Source: Paenibacillus sacheonensis (GTDB taxonomy: Bacteria > Bacillota > Bacilli > Paenibacillales > Paenibacillaceae). Taken from it: 64,000 nt of DNA. The position numbers and the translations under genes are program-made. The stretch lies in NCBI RefSeq assembly GCF_009909195.1, contig NZ_JAAAMU010000021.1:50760-114759 (forward strand). The letters are read 5' to 3'. Each line of letters begins with the position of its first letter. Position 1 is the stretch's first letter. The notes below the pieces were generated by a model. The model did not search any database. It was not told the DNA's origin and saw nothing but the letters and a program-made list of their open reading frames with translations. Positions 32,968-42,626 of the stretch are shown here, one piece after another.

Positions 32968-35388
32968 GTGGGAGATCGATCGACGCCGACGACGATACGC
33001 CGTGCGGCTGTCATAGGATCGGGGGTGATGGGGGCAGGAATTGCCGCCCATCTCGCCAACGCGGGCATGCAGGTGCTGCTGCTGGATGTGCCGCCGGCCG
33101 CGCTGACGGAACAAGAAGAGCGGGCGGGGGCCTCGCTGCAGGACCGGGCGATCCGCAACCGGCTGGCCGCGGCGAGCATCGCCAGGCTGGCGAAGCAGGA
33201 ACCGCCGGCGCTGTACGCGGCTTCCTTTGCCCAGCGCATCACGCCTGGAAACTTAGAGGATGACCTCGGCAAGCTTGGCGAGGCGGATTGGATCATCGAA
33301 GCCGTCGTCGAGCGGCTGGACATCAAACGCAGCGTGTTCGAGCGCATCGAATCCGTGCTGAGGGCGGGCACGCTCGTCTCGTCCAACACGTCGGGCCTGT
33401 CCGTGGCGGCGATGACAGAGGGACGCGGACAGCGGTTCCGGGAACAGTTTGCGGTGACGCATTTTTTCAATCCGCCTCGTCACATGAAGCTGGTCGAGAT
33501 CGTGCCCGGCGCGGATACGTCCCCCGAGACGGCGGCGCGGCTGACCGCGGCATGCGAGAAGCAGCTCGGCAAAGGCGTCGTCCTCGCGAAGGATACGCCG
33601 AACTTCATCGCCAATCGGATCGGCACGTACGGCATGCTGACGACGATCGAGGCGATGCGCAGCTTCGGGCTCGGCATCGACGAGGTGGACGCGCTGACGG
33701 GTCCCGCCATGGGCCGGCCGAAGACCGCGACCTTCCGCATGCTGGACCTGGTCGGACTGGATACGCTGCTGCACGTCGTGGACAACGTGAGGGAACGAAG
33801 CGGGGACGCCGCCGAGCGCGCGGCTTTCGCAAGACCGCCGGAGCTGGAAGCGCTCGTGGCCAAGGGCTGGATCGGCGAGAAGGCGGGCGGCGGCTTCTAT
33901 CGCAAAATCAAACGTCCCGGCGGCGGCAGCGACATCGAGACGCTCCAGCTGGACACGATGACCTACGCGCCGAGGCGCAGCGTCAACTCGCCGGTCATCG
34001 AAGCGGCCAAACAGGCCAAAGGCGCCGTCGCCAAGGTCAAAGCGCTGCTGTTCACGGACGCGAATGATCGATACGCGCAGTTCGCCTGGCAGACGATCAA
34101 GACGGTGCTGCTCTATTCGGCCCGGCAGCTGGGCGTCGTCGCGGATACCGTCTCGGACATCGACCGCGCGATGGTATGGGGCTTCAACTGGGAGCTGGGT
34201 CCGTTCGAGCTGTGGGACGCGATCGGGCTGGAGCGATCCGTGCAGCGGATGCGTTCGGAAGGCGACGATATCCCGGCATGGGTGGAAGACTGGCTCGCCG
34301 TCGGCAGCCGGAGCTTTTATAAACAGGAAGGCTTGCAGCGCTTCTACGTCAGCGATGGCGCTTATCGGCGGCAGGAGGAAGAACCGGACGTCATTTCGCT
34401 GAAAGCGCTCAAGGATGGCGGCCGCGTCGTGCTCGGCAACAACGGCGCTTCGCTGCTCGACTTGGGCGACGAGGTGGCCGGACTGGTTTTTCATTCGCCG
34501 AACAACGCGATCGGCGGGGACATTCTGACCGCCATCCGGCAGAGCGCGGAGGAGGTCAGCCGCAACTGGCGCGGGCTCGTCATTGCCAACGAAGGCCGCC
34601 ATTTCTGCGTGGGCGCGAATCTGCTGATGCTCCTGCTCGAAGCCCAGAACGGCGATTTCGACGAGATCGACGACATTATCTCCCTCTTTCAAAACAGCAT
34701 GCTAACGCTGAAGCGGCTGGACCGTCCCGTCGTGGCGGCGCCGCATCGGATGACCTTGGGCGGAGGCGTCGAAGCCTGCCTGCCGGCGGACCGGATCGTC
34801 TTCTCCGCGGAGACGTATTTCGGTCTCGTCGAAACGGGCGTCGGCTTGATTCCGGCCGGAGGCGGCTGCAAGGAAGCGGCCGCGCTTGCCGATGACCGGA
34901 CCGGCTCGTCGGGCGACCTGCAGCCGCAGGTCAACGCGCTGTTCGAGACGATCGCGATGGGCAAAACGTCCACGAGCGGGTACGATGTCGCCCGCATCGG
35001 GTTCATGCGGCCGCATGACCGCGTCGTTATCCGCGGCGAGGCGCGCACGGCGGAGGCGAAGCGGACCGTTCTGGCCATGGACCGCGAAGGCTATACCCCG
35101 CCGTCGTCTGCGCGGCGGATCCGCGTTGCGGGCCGCGAGGGCCGCGCCGTCCTGCAGCTGGCGGTCGAAAACATGCGTCTCGGCGGCTTGGCAAGTCCGC
35201 ACGATGCGCTAATCGGGCGCAAGCTGGCGCATGTGCTCGCTGGCGGAGACGCGGCGCCGGGAGCGGAAGTGAGCGAGCAGTATTTGCTCGATCTGGAACG
35301 CGAGGCGTTCCTCAGCCTCTGCGGCGAACCGCTGACGCAGGCGCGCATGCGGCATATGCTGTCGACCGGCAAGCCGCTGCGCAACTGA
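32968..35388 (+). CDS. fadN: 3-hydroxyacyl-CoA dehydrogenase / enoyl-CoA hydratase fusion
   Basis: The protein has 806 residues. Order: NAD-binding Rossmann domain (VIGSGVMGAGIAAHLANAG), 3HCDH domain with VTHFFNPPRHMKLVE and KDTPNFIANRIG, a second dehydrogenase-type C domain (about 360-460), then the enoyl-CoA hydratase domain with GGGVEACLPADRIVFSAE and GLIPAGGGCKE. This is the FadN arrangement, carrying out hydration and NAD-linked oxidation of beta-oxidation intermediates. The start is GTG 32968 with AAAGGAGGG. The 195 bases before it hold one remnant of array-B-like repeat. Confidence 0.94.
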   Translation: MGDRSTPTTIRRAAVIGSGVMGAGIAAHLANAGMQVLLLDVPPAALTEQEERAGASLQDRAIRNRLAAASIARLAKQEPPALYAASFAQRITPGNLEDDLGKLGEADWIIEAVVERLDIKRSVFERIESVLRAGTLVSSNTSGLSVAAMTEGRGQRFREQFAVTHFFNPPRHMKLVEIVPGADTSPETAARLTAACEKQLGKGVVLAKDTPNFIANRIGTYGMLTTIEAMRSFGLGIDEVDALTGPAMGRPKTATFRMLDLVGLDTLLHVVDNVRERSGDAAERAAFARPPELEALVAKGWIGEKAGGGFYRKIKRPGGGSDIETLQLDTMTYAPRRSVNSPVIEAAKQAKGAVAKVKALLFTDANDRYAQFAWQTIKTVLLYSARQLGVVADTVSDIDRAMVWGFNWELGPFELWDAIGLERSVQRMRSEGDDIPAWVEDWLAVGSRSFYKQEGLQRFYVSDGAYRRQEEEPDVISLKALKDGGRVVLGNNGASLLDLGDEVAGLVFHSPNNAIGGDILTAIRQSAEEVSRNWRGLVIANEGRHFCVGANLLMLLLEAQNGDFDEIDDIISLFQNSMLTLKRLDRPVVAAPHRMTLGGGVEACLPADRIVFSAETYFGLVETGVGLIPAGGGCKEAAALADDRTGSSGDLQPQVNALFETIAMGKTSTSGYDVARIGFMRPHDRVVIRGEARTAEAKRTVLAMDREGYTPPSSARRIRVAGREGRAVLQLAVENMRLGGLASPHDALIGRKLAHVLAGGDAAPGAEVSEQYLLDLEREAFLSLCGEPLTQARMRHMLSTGKPLRN

Positions 35389-35489
35389 GGCGGTTTGAAG
35401 CAATTGCCGCTGGCTCGGCTTGGCGCAAGAAAATGCCTCGCCAGCGGAGAGAGAACTACCATTTCATCCGCTAAAGGAGGGAACCCACC

Positions 35490-36689
35490 ATGACCGCGAC
35501 CAAAAACCCGCGGGATGCCGTGATCGTATCGGCCGTGCGCACCGCCGTGGGCAAAGCGAAGAAGGGCAGCCTCGCGGACACGCGCGCGGAGGATCTGGGC
35601 CGCGCCGTGCTGCGCGCGGCCGTCGACCGCGTGCCCGGGCTGGACTATGCCGATGTCGAGGACGTCGTCATCGGCTGCGCGATGCCCGAGGGCGAGCAGG
35701 GGTTGAATTTCGCCCGCATCATGACGCTGTATGCGGGCTTTCCGGTGACGACCCCGGCCGTCACCGTTAACCGGTTCTGCGCGTCGGGGCTGCAGGCGAT
35801 CGCCTACGCCGCGGAGCGCATTCGGCTCGGCGAGGCGGATATCGTGCTCGCCGGCGGCGTCGAAAGCATGAGCCATGTCCCGATGACCGGCTTCAAGCTT
35901 TCGCCGCATCCCGGCATTGCGGACCGCATGCCGGAGGTTTACATGGGCATGGGCCACACGGCCGAGGAGGTGGCCCGGCGCTATGGCATCGGCCGCGAAG
36001 CGCAGGATGCGTTTGCCGCCGAGAGCCATCGCAAAGCGGCGCAGGCGATCGGCGCGGGCCGTTTCCGCGACGAGATCGTCCCGCTTCATGTCCAGCGGGA
36101 GGGCGTCGGCGACGACGGAAGGCCGTGGGCGAAGCCGTTTACGTTCGACCAGGACGAGGGCGTGCGCGCGGACACGACGGCGGAGGTGCTGGCGAAGCTG
36201 AAGCCTTCCTTTGCCCGGGAAGGTACCGTGACGGCAGGCAATGCATCGCAGATGAGCGACGGCGCCGCGGCGGTCATCGTCATGAGCCGGGAGCGGGCGG
36301 AGCGGCTTGGCATCAAGCCGCTGGCGCATTTCCGCGCTTACAGCGTGGCGGGCGTGGCGCCGGAGGTGATGGGCATCGGCCCGATCGAGGCGATTCCCAA
36401 GGCGCTCGGCCGTGCGGGATTGGCGCTGGAGCAGGTGGACGTTTTTGAACTGAACGAGGCGTTCGCGGCTCAGTGTCTGCCGATTATCCGCGAGCTCGGC
36501 ATCGATCCGGCCATCGTCAACGTCAACGGCGGCGCGATCGCGCTGGGTCATCCGCTCGGCTGCACGGGCACCAAGCTTTCGGTGTCGCTGATTCACGAGC
36601 TGCGGCGCCGAGGCGGAGGCACGGGCATCGTCTCCATGTGCGTCGGCGGCGGCATGGGGGCTGCGGGCGTGTTCACGGCCGAAGCGTAA
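35490..36689 (+). CDS. fadA: Acetyl-CoA C-acyltransferase (3-ketoacyl-CoA thiolase)
   Basis: The protein has 399 residues. The nucleophile Cys is in [14 protein letters not shown], the active-site His in [14 protein letters not shown], and the second Cys in [13 protein letters not shown]. It cleaves 3-ketoacyl-CoA to acetyl-CoA and a shortened acyl-CoA. AAAGGAGGG precedes ATG 35490. Third gene of the fadF-N-A-E run, 101 bases after fadN; a 213-base gap without features separates it from the acyl-CoA dehydrogenase. Confidence 0.95.
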   Translation: MTATKNPRDAVIVSAVRTAVGKAKKGSLADTRAEDLGRAVLRAAVDRVPGLDYADVEDVVIGCAMPEGEQGLNFARIMTLYAGFPVTTPAVTVNRFCASGLQAIAYAAERIRLGEADIVLAGGVESMSHVPMTGFKLSPHPGIADRMPEVYMGMGHTAEEVARRYGIGREAQDAFAAESHRKAAQAIGAGRFRDEIVPLHVQREGVGDDGRPWAKPFTFDQDEGVRADTTAEVLAKLKPSFAREGTVTAGNASQMSDGAAAVIVMSRERAERLGIKPLAHFRAYSVAGVAPEVMGIGPIEAIPKALGRAGLALEQVDVFELNEAFAAQCLPIIRELGIDPAIVNVNGGAIALGHPLGCTGTKLSVSLIHELRRRGGGTGIVSMCVGGGMGAAGVFTAEA

Positions 36690-36902
36690 AGGCGGCATGC
36701 GGCGTTTGCGCAGCGAGCTGCTCGTCCGGCGCAACTGGTCCAGCCGGAACCGGCAGCTGGCCCATCCAGCGCTGATTGCCGCGAGCGAGCCGTCGGTCCT
36801 GTGCCACCACCTAGCGCCGCCGGCATTCCATATACGCATCCCTAGGTCATTGCAGTGTTTCCCTGTTGCATCGCCTGCTTGAATGAGAAAGGAGGCAATG
36901 GT

Positions 36903-38705
36903 ATGGCTCAAAACAATGGTTGGGGCGGCCGTTTCGTCGTCGAGGACATGGCGCCGGAGGACATCGTCACGCCGGAGGACTTCACCGACGAACAGGTGAT
37001 GATCGGCGCGGCGGCGCGCGCTTTTCTCGAAGGCGAGATTCGCCCCCGCGATGCCGAGATCGAAGCGCTGGATTACAAGCTGACGGTGGAGCTCATGCGC
37101 AAGGCCGGCGAGCTCGGCCTGCTTGGCGCCGACGTGCCGGAAGCGTACGGCGGGCTCGGGCTCGACAAGGTCAGCTCGACGCTGCTGGCCGAGACGCTGG
37201 CCGAGGCGTCGTCCTTCGCGCTGTCCGTCGGCGCCCATGTCGGCATCGGCACGCTGCCGATCGTCTTCTTCGGGACGCCGGAGCAGAAGGCGAAGTACCT
37301 GCCCGATCTGGCCGCCGGCACGAAGATCGCGGCTTATTGCCTAACGGAGCCGTCGTCTGGATCCGACGCGCTGGGCGCCAAGACGAAAGCGCGGCTGAAC
37401 GCCGAGGGCACGCATTACGTGCTGAACGGCTCCAAGCTCTATATTACGAATTCCGGCTTTGCCGACGTGTTCATCGTGTACGCGAAAGTGAACGGGGATC
37501 ATTTTACCGCCTTCATCGTGGAACGGGGCTTGCCGGGCTTCAGCATCGGGCCGGAGGAGCACAAGATGGGCATCAAAGGCTCCTCGACCTGTCCGATCTT
37601 CTTCGACGACACGCCCGTGCCGGTCGAAAACGTGCTCGGCGAAGTGGGCAAAGGCCATCTTATCGCGTTCAACATCCTGAATATCGGACGCTTCAAGCTC
37701 GCCGCGGCCTGCGTCGGCGGGGCGAAGGAGACGGTCGGGCTGGCTGCCAAGTATGCCAACGGACGGAAGCAGTTCGGCCGTCCCATCGCGTCGTTTCCGC
37801 TTATCGGGGCGAAGCTGGCGGATATGAATATCGCGGCCTTCGTGACGGAGAGCATGGTGTACCGCACGGCCGGCTGGATCGACGAGACGCTGAAGAACGC
37901 CGAAGCCGAAGGGGGAGGCGCCGCGAGCGAAGCCGGAGCCAGGGCGGCGAAGGCGATTTCCGAATATGCCTTGGAATGTTCCATCAACAAGGTGTTCGCG
38001 ACGGAAGCGTTGGATTACGCGGCGGACGAAGCGGTGCAGATCCATGGCGGCTACGGCTACATCAAGGAGTATAAAGTCGAGCGGATCTACCGCGATTCCC
38101 GCATCAACCGGATCTTCGAGGGCACGAACGAAATCAACCGGATGCTCATTCCCGGCACGCTGATGAAAAAGGCGCTCAAAGGCGAGCTGCCCCTGCTGCG
38201 CAAAGCGCGCGCCCTGCAGGCGGAGCTGCTGCAGCCGATGCCCCTGCCCTCGTTCGACGAACCGCTAAGCAAGGAAACGTACCGGATCGCGCAGGCCAAA
38301 CGGACCTTCCTGGCCGTCGGCGGCCTGGCTGTGCAAAAGTACGGGCTGGCGCTCGAGCAGCAGCAGGAGGTGCTCGTCCTGCTGGCGGACATGATGATCC
38401 AAACGTTCGCGATGGAAAGCGCCTCTCTCCGCACGCGCAAAATGCTGCGCAAAGCCGGAGCCGACCCTGCCGCGGCGACCCGTGCCCGCAATGCCGTCGA
38501 GATGACGGTCGTCTTCGTGCAGGAGGCGATGGAACGCGTTGAACGGTATGCGAAAACGGCGCTGGCCGCCGTGGAAACGGGCGACGCGCTGCAGACGCAG
38601 CTCGCCGTGCTCAAGAAGCTGATGCGGGCGCCGCTCGACGATACCATCATGCTGAAACGGAGCATCGCGGCCCGTGTGATTCGCAGCCAGCAGTATACGT
38701 TGTAG
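36903..38705 (+). CDS. fadE: Acyl-CoA dehydrogenase
   Basis: The protein has 600 residues, the length of the Bacillus FadE type, longer than ~380-residue classic forms. Motifs: AYCLTEPSSGSDA and the flavin-binding middle beta domain, YANGRKQFGRPIASFPLI, and QIHGGYGYIKEYKVERIYRDSRINRIFEGTNEI, the C-terminal signature including the catalytic region. A C-terminal extension (about 430-600) is helical. It makes trans-2-enoyl-CoA and passes electrons to EtfAB. ATG 36903 follows AAAGGAGG. Confidence 0.95.
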   Translation: MAQNNGWGGRFVVEDMAPEDIVTPEDFTDEQVMIGAAARAFLEGEIRPRDAEIEALDYKLTVELMRKAGELGLLGADVPEAYGGLGLDKVSSTLLAETLAEASSFALSVGAHVGIGTLPIVFFGTPEQKAKYLPDLAAGTKIAAYCLTEPSSGSDALGAKTKARLNAEGTHYVLNGSKLYITNSGFADVFIVYAKVNGDHFTAFIVERGLPGFSIGPEEHKMGIKGSSTCPIFFDDTPVPVENVLGEVGKGHLIAFNILNIGRFKLAAACVGGAKETVGLAAKYANGRKQFGRPIASFPLIGAKLADMNIAAFVTESMVYRTAGWIDETLKNAEAEGGGAASEAGARAAKAISEYALECSINKVFATEALDYAADEAVQIHGGYGYIKEYKVERIYRDSRINRIFEGTNEINRMLIPGTLMKKALKGELPLLRKARALQAELLQPMPLPSFDEPLSKETYRIAQAKRTFLAVGGLAVQKYGLALEQQQEVLVLLADMMIQTFAMESASLRTRKMLRKAGADPAAATRARNAVEMTVVFVQEAMERVERYAKTALAAVETGDALQTQLAVLKKLMRAPLDDTIMLKRSIAARVIRSQQYTL

Positions 38706-38813
38706 GTGCTGCGCTTAGACGCGTAATCGGAGAGGCTTACTTCGCGGAGTGGAGATCGTTTATTGCTTATTGCTGATTCCTATTTCAGATACAAAGTGCT
38801 TGTCGCTGATTGC

Positions 38814-39060
38814 TCTTATCGCTTATCGCTGGTCGCTTATCGCTGGTCGCTTATCGCTGGTCGCTTATCGCTGGTCGCTTATCGCTGATTGCTTATCGCT
38901 GATCGCTATCGCTGATCGCTATCGCTGATCGCTATCGCTGATCGCTATCGCTGATCGCTATCGCTGATCTCTATCGCTATCGCTGATCGCTATCGCTGAT
39001 CGCTATCGCTGATCGCTGATCGCTGATCGCTGATTGCTGATCGTTGATCGCTTGCTGATA
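38814..39060. repeat. Minisatellite of 14-, 13- and 7-bp units
   Basis: The array passes from about five CTTATCGCTGGTCG units (14 bp), to about nine CTATCGCTGATCG units (13 bp), to CTGATCG heptamers. All share the core ATCGCTG. It lies in the 994-base gap after fadE, ahead of the 185-bp palindrome copy. Strong pyrimidine content on the plus strand and no coding frame worth keeping. Confidence 0.9.
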
Positions 39061-39109
39061 CAAAGCAAATATCGTCCTGAAGCCGGAAGAAACCTCAGCG
39101 CCAAAAAAG

Positions 39110-39293
39110 CTAACGCTTGTACGAGTCGCTAATTGGCTCCAATTGCCCATTTTTTAAATGTAACGGTTGCCATAGAGCTTAATGGGCGTTTTTTTCGTGA
39201 AATCGGGCCATATGCGGCCCATAACGCCGCTCACAAGCGTTAGAGTTTCCAGCGCCTTCTTTTTCGCGGATTAGCGACGCTGGCAACCGTTAG
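39110..39293. repeat. 185-bp palindromic interspersed element, copy 2
   Basis: It begins CTAACGCTTGT and ends CAACCGTTAG. Terminal motifs are again doubled 50 bases apart (39110, 39160; ends at 39243, 39293). Full-length alignment to 27921-28105 is clear, including GCTAAT, GGCTC, GCCCATTTT and GATTAGC blocks. No transposase frame lies inside. Confidence 0.85.
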
Positions 39294-39432
39294 ACTTTGG
39301 TGCAATTCGTGCTGCGTGCCCGGCGCGGGGAGCAGGCTTAGGGATTGGCGCGGTGCCAGGCCGATCATAAGATCCGCCGGAATTGGCGGAACTATTGCAA
39401 GCACTGATGCCTGCTTTGAGCCGCTCTTGAAT

Positions 39433-39687
39433 TGAGTTTGCTTGCGAGGATGTCGAACCGAACAAGTTTCGCAAGAAGTTTCGCAAAAAAGCCTACGCTT
39501 CCGATGTGAATTTTGATCGCAAGGAAGCTAACTCGAAGATGCTTCGCAATAACTCAGCCTATGCTTCCGAAGTAATTTTTGCTGCGAGGAAGCCATACCG
39601 AAGAAGCAACGCAAAAAAGCTTATGCTTCCGAAGTGAGTTTTTGCTCGCTAAGAAGCTACACGAAGATGCTTCCCAAAAACTCTTAG
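39433..39687. repeat. Tandem array D: four ~62-66-bp units upstream of the acyl-CoA ligase
   Basis: The word ATGCTTCCGAAGT (or a close variant) starts at 39495, 39561 and 39623. Each unit reads roughly GTGAATTTTTGCTCGC, AAGGAAGCTA, ACGAAGATGCTTCGC, AAAAAAGCC. Four units can be traced. The last unit runs into the ligase leader, whose ribosome binding site TTAGGAGG follows at once, so the array is probably transcribed as 5' leader. Confidence 0.8.
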
Positions 39688-39699
39688 GAGGCAGGGAAA

Positions 39700-41427
39700 A
39701 TGACCCAACCATCTTCCCCCTGGCTTCGCTCTTATCCGTCCGAGGTCTCGCCCTCGGTGGAGATTCCGGACCTCGCCATCGGCGATTTGCTGCTCCAGAC
39801 CGCCGCCAGATATCCTTCTCACGAGGCCTTGTTCTTCTTCGGCAAACGGATTGCTTACAAGGAGCTGCTCGCGTCGGCCCAGCGCATGGCGGCGGGGCTT
39901 CAGGCCGCTGGCATCGGCAGAGGGGACCGCGTCGCGATCATGCTGCCGAACTGCCCGCAGACGGTCATCGCGTACTTCGGCGTCCTGCTTGCGGGCGCCG
40001 TCGTCGTCATGACGAACCCGCTCTACGTGGAGCGCGAGCTGGAGCACCAGCTGAAGGACAGCGGCGCCGTCGCCATCGTGACGCTGGATCTGCTGTATCC
40101 CCGTCTCGCGCGTGTGCGCGGCGAAGCGCCGGAGTCCGGACCCGTCCCGCAGCTGCGTAAGGTCATCGTGACCGCCATTCCGGACGGACTGCCTTTTCCC
40201 AAAAATCTGCTCTACCCGATCAAGCAGCGCCGCGCAGGACCGCTTCCGGACATTCCGTACGGCGCAAACGGCGTGACGCGGTATGCCTCGTTCATGGCAA
40301 AGGCCGCCAGGCTGCCGGCCGAAGTCCAAATCGATCCGGAGAAGGATATCGCGCTGCTCCAATATACGGGGGGCACGACCGGCATCGCCAAAGGCGTCAT
40401 GCTGACGCATCGCAGCCTGATTGCGAACGCGGCGCAATGCACGGCGTGGTTCTATCGGCTGCAGGAAGGCAAGGAGCGGTTTCTCGCGGCGCTGCCTTTG
40501 TTTCATGTGTTCGGTTTGACGGTTATCATGAACTTATCTGTCCTCATAGCGGGCACTATCGTGCTGCTCCCCCGTTTCGAGATCGAGGCGGTGCTGAAAG
40601 CGATCCGCGACGAGAAGCCGAGCGTCTTCCCCGGAGCGCCGACGATGTACGTCGCGCTGCTCAATCACCCCGACGTGAAGAAATACGATCTGTCGTCGAT
40701 CAACGTATGCATCAGCGGCTCCGCTCCGCTGCCGATCGAGGTGCAGACGCAGTTCGAAGCCCTGACGGGCGGCCGGCTGATCGAAGGCTACGGCCTGACG
40801 GAAGCGGCGCCCGTGACGCATGCCAATCCGCTGTGGACGCGGCGCAAGATCGGCACGATCGGACTGCCGCTGCCCGGCACGCAGGCCAAGGTCGTTGCTT
40901 TGGACACCGGCGAGGAGCTGCCGCCCGGCGAGATCGGAGAGCTGCTCGTTCAAGGTCCGCAGGTGATGCAGGGCTACTGGAACAAGCCGGAGGCGACGGC
41001 TGCGTCGCTGCAGGACGGCTGGCTGCGGACCGGCGACCTGGCGCAGATCGATGCGGACGGATTTTTCACGATCGTGGACCGAATCAAGGACATTATCATC
41101 GCCGGCGGCTTCAACATCTACCCCCGCGAGGTGGAAGAAGTGCTGTATGAGCATCCCGGCGTCAGGGATGCGGCCGTTATCGGCGTGAAGGATGCGTACC
41201 GCGGGGAGACGGTCAAGGCGTTTATCGTGCTGCGCAAGGACGTGAACGTCTCGGCCGTGCAGCTTGACCGCTGGTGCAGGGAACGGCTGGCGGTGTTCAA
41301 GGTGCCGCATCAATATGAATTCCGCGCGGATCTTCCGATGACGATGATCGGCAAAGTGCTGCGACGCAAGCTGCAGGAGGAAGAGGAACAAGCCGCGGCC
41401 GGCGGCGATGAGGGCGGTGAGGCATGA
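39700..41427 (+). CDS. Long-chain fatty-acid-CoA ligase
   Basis: The protein has 575 residues in the AMP-forming adenylate family. The P-loop motif is LLQYTGGTTGIAKGV, followed by YGLTEAAPVTHANP, DGWLRTGDLAQIDADGFF and VDRIKDIIIAGGFNIYPREVEE, with the catalytic Lys region PMTMIGKVLRRKL at the end. It activates free fatty acids for the beta-oxidation enzymes encoded just upstream, like B. subtilis LcfA/FadD. It overlaps the following thioesterase gene by four bases (ATGA). Confidence 0.94.
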   Translation: MTQPSSPWLRSYPSEVSPSVEIPDLAIGDLLLQTAARYPSHEALFFFGKRIAYKELLASAQRMAAGLQAAGIGRGDRVAIMLPNCPQTVIAYFGVLLAGAVVVMTNPLYVERELEHQLKDSGAVAIVTLDLLYPRLARVRGEAPESGPVPQLRKVIVTAIPDGLPFPKNLLYPIKQRRAGPLPDIPYGANGVTRYASFMAKAARLPAEVQIDPEKDIALLQYTGGTTGIAKGVMLTHRSLIANAAQCTAWFYRLQEGKERFLAALPLFHVFGLTVIMNLSVLIAGTIVLLPRFEIEAVLKAIRDEKPSVFPGAPTMYVALLNHPDVKKYDLSSINVCISGSAPLPIEVQTQFEALTGGRLIEGYGLTEAAPVTHANPLWTRRKIGTIGLPLPGTQAKVVALDTGEELPPGEIGELLVQGPQVMQGYWNKPEATAASLQDGWLRTGDLAQIDADGFFTIVDRIKDIIIAGGFNIYPREVEEVLYEHPGVRDAAVIGVKDAYRGETVKAFIVLRKDVNVSAVQLDRWCRERLAVFKVPHQYEFRADLPMTMIGKVLRRKLQEEEEQAAAGGDEGGEA

Positions 41428-41855
41428 ACGACAGCGGGAATGAACGGCCGCGGGATGCCCGCAAGAAGCTGGAAGCGCTGGAAGCGGCGGCTCGGCCGAC
41501 CTTTTGGGGCTTTCTTGGCTGCGAGCTGGCGTCCGCGGACGGGGACAAGGCGGTTATCGCGCTGCAGGTCCGGCCGGAGCATCTGAATTTGGCGGGCATC
41601 GTGCACGGCGGCGTGCTGGCCTCGCTGCTCGACAATGCCATGGGGCTTGTCGCCATTCTCGCATGTCCGGGAGAACGAACGGTCACGACCGGGCTGAACG
41701 TGCATTATTTGCAGTCCTCCTCGGAGGGGAGGCTGACCTGCGAAGCGGAGCTGATCCACCGCACGAGAAGAACACTTACATTAGAGGCACGAGTTGCCGA
41801 TAATAAAGGAGAGCTTCTTGTATGGGGAAGCGGAACGTTTCGCAGGGTAACTTGA
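41424..41855 (+). CDS. PaaI-type hotdog thioesterase
   Basis: The protein has 143 residues. The hotdog-fold signature is LNLAGIVHGGVLASLLDNAMGLVA, with TTGLNVHYLQSS and the LTLEARVADNKGELLVWGSGTF end strands. It is predicted to hydrolyse an acyl- or aryl-CoA thioester. The four-base overlap with the acyl-CoA ligase implies coupled expression, so it may recycle CoA from non-metabolisable acyl-CoAs; this is inference. Confidence 0.9.
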   Translation: MNDSGNERPRDARKKLEALEAAARPTFWGFLGCELASADGDKAVIALQVRPEHLNLAGIVHGGVLASLLDNAMGLVAILACPGERTVTTGLNVHYLQSSSEGRLTCEAELIHRTRRTLTLEARVADNKGELLVWGSGTFRRVT

Positions 41856-41895
41856 TTGTAACATGTTACATTTCTGTAGCGGGCTGTCCGTCGCA

Positions 41896-41924
41896 TTGAA
41901 AGCGCTATTCCTTTCCTCTATAAT
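41896..41924 (+). promoter_or_regulatory. Sigma-A promoter of the small membrane protein gene
   Basis: TTGAAA (41896-41901) and TATAAT (41919-41924) with a 17-base spacer, 46 bases before the GTG start at 41970. Confidence 0.85.
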
Positions 41925-41969
41925 TAGCCTATATATGGAAATTATCCGGAGCGAAGGGGGGGCGCATCA

Positions 41970-42143
41970 GTGGTTAGCCCTTGGATAACGACTGCGGTCA
42001 TCCTGTTCGGGATTATCGTTGCGATTGCAGGCGTCATTGCGTACTTGCGCATGTACAAGAAGAGCGCATGGTCGGCTGCGACGACGCGTCCGCAGGAGAT
42101 GGATTTGCCCGGTGCGGATTCGGCAGAAAATGACAAAATTTGA
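41970..42143 (+). CDS. Small single-pass membrane protein (57 aa)
   Basis: A 57-residue frame starts with GTG, reads MVSPWITTAVILFGIIVAIAGVIAYLRMYKK-like text with one N-terminal helix, then a short acidic tail ending SAENDKI. AAGGGGGG lies upstream at good spacing, and a strong promoter precedes it. Not recognised; probably a real independent gene. Confidence 0.65.
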   Translation: MVSPWITTAVILFGIIVAIAGVIAYLRMYKKSAWSAATTRPQEMDLPGADSAENDKI

Positions 42144-42334
42144 TGCTTTTATAAATAAACATTCGTGTTCGCTTTTCTATCTGGGTTGAAAATGTTATAA
42201 TTGATTGATAAGTTAGAAAATTCAATACGGAGTCTCCTTCACACTTTCAGACTCACCTTCATTCACGTGGATCGTTCAACATGCTGTAATCGTAAATTGT
42301 TAGAACCACCAACCGATGCTAGGGAGGGGATTTC

Positions 42335-42523
42335 ATGGCGAAACGCAGCCATAATGAAGTCAAAGAAAGCCTCGTGGAGCTCACGCGTATTTTTCAACCG
42401 AAGGACTCGCGCAAGTTTGTCAGAGATTATATCCGCAAGTACAGGATCATGGGCGGATATGAAGAAGAGCTGACGCTTCTGGTCGAGCATGAGATGGGGA
42501 GACTTCGTTCCTCCGTAAGTTAA
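42335..42523 (+). CDS. Small basic protein of unknown function (62 aa)
   Basis: It starts MAKRSHNEVKESLVELTRIF and is charged and helical, with no membrane segment or Cys. GGGAGGGG precedes the ATG and a strong terminator follows, so it is a compact single-gene unit. Not recognised. Confidence 0.7.
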   Translation: MAKRSHNEVKESLVELTRIFQPKDSRKFVRDYIRKYRIMGGYEEELTLLVEHEMGRLRSSVS

Positions 42524-42535
42524 TCGAACGTATAC

Positions 42536-42571
42536 AAGCCTTGCCCGGTACGATAGGGACAAGGCTTTTTT
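42536..42571 (+). terminator. Terminator after the 62-aa gene
   Basis: AAGCCTTGCCC pairs with GGGACAAGGCTT, followed by TTTT. Confidence 0.85.
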
Positions 42572-42626
42572 GTTGCTCTCCGGTCAATCTACGCCGGCCA
42601 TGCCGAATGCATGTGGAGGGATGCGC

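Noticed and set aside
39271..39486. 71-codon minus frame between the palindrome and array D
   Set aside because: Overlaps repeat DNA, no convincing ribosome binding site, and no recognisable domain.
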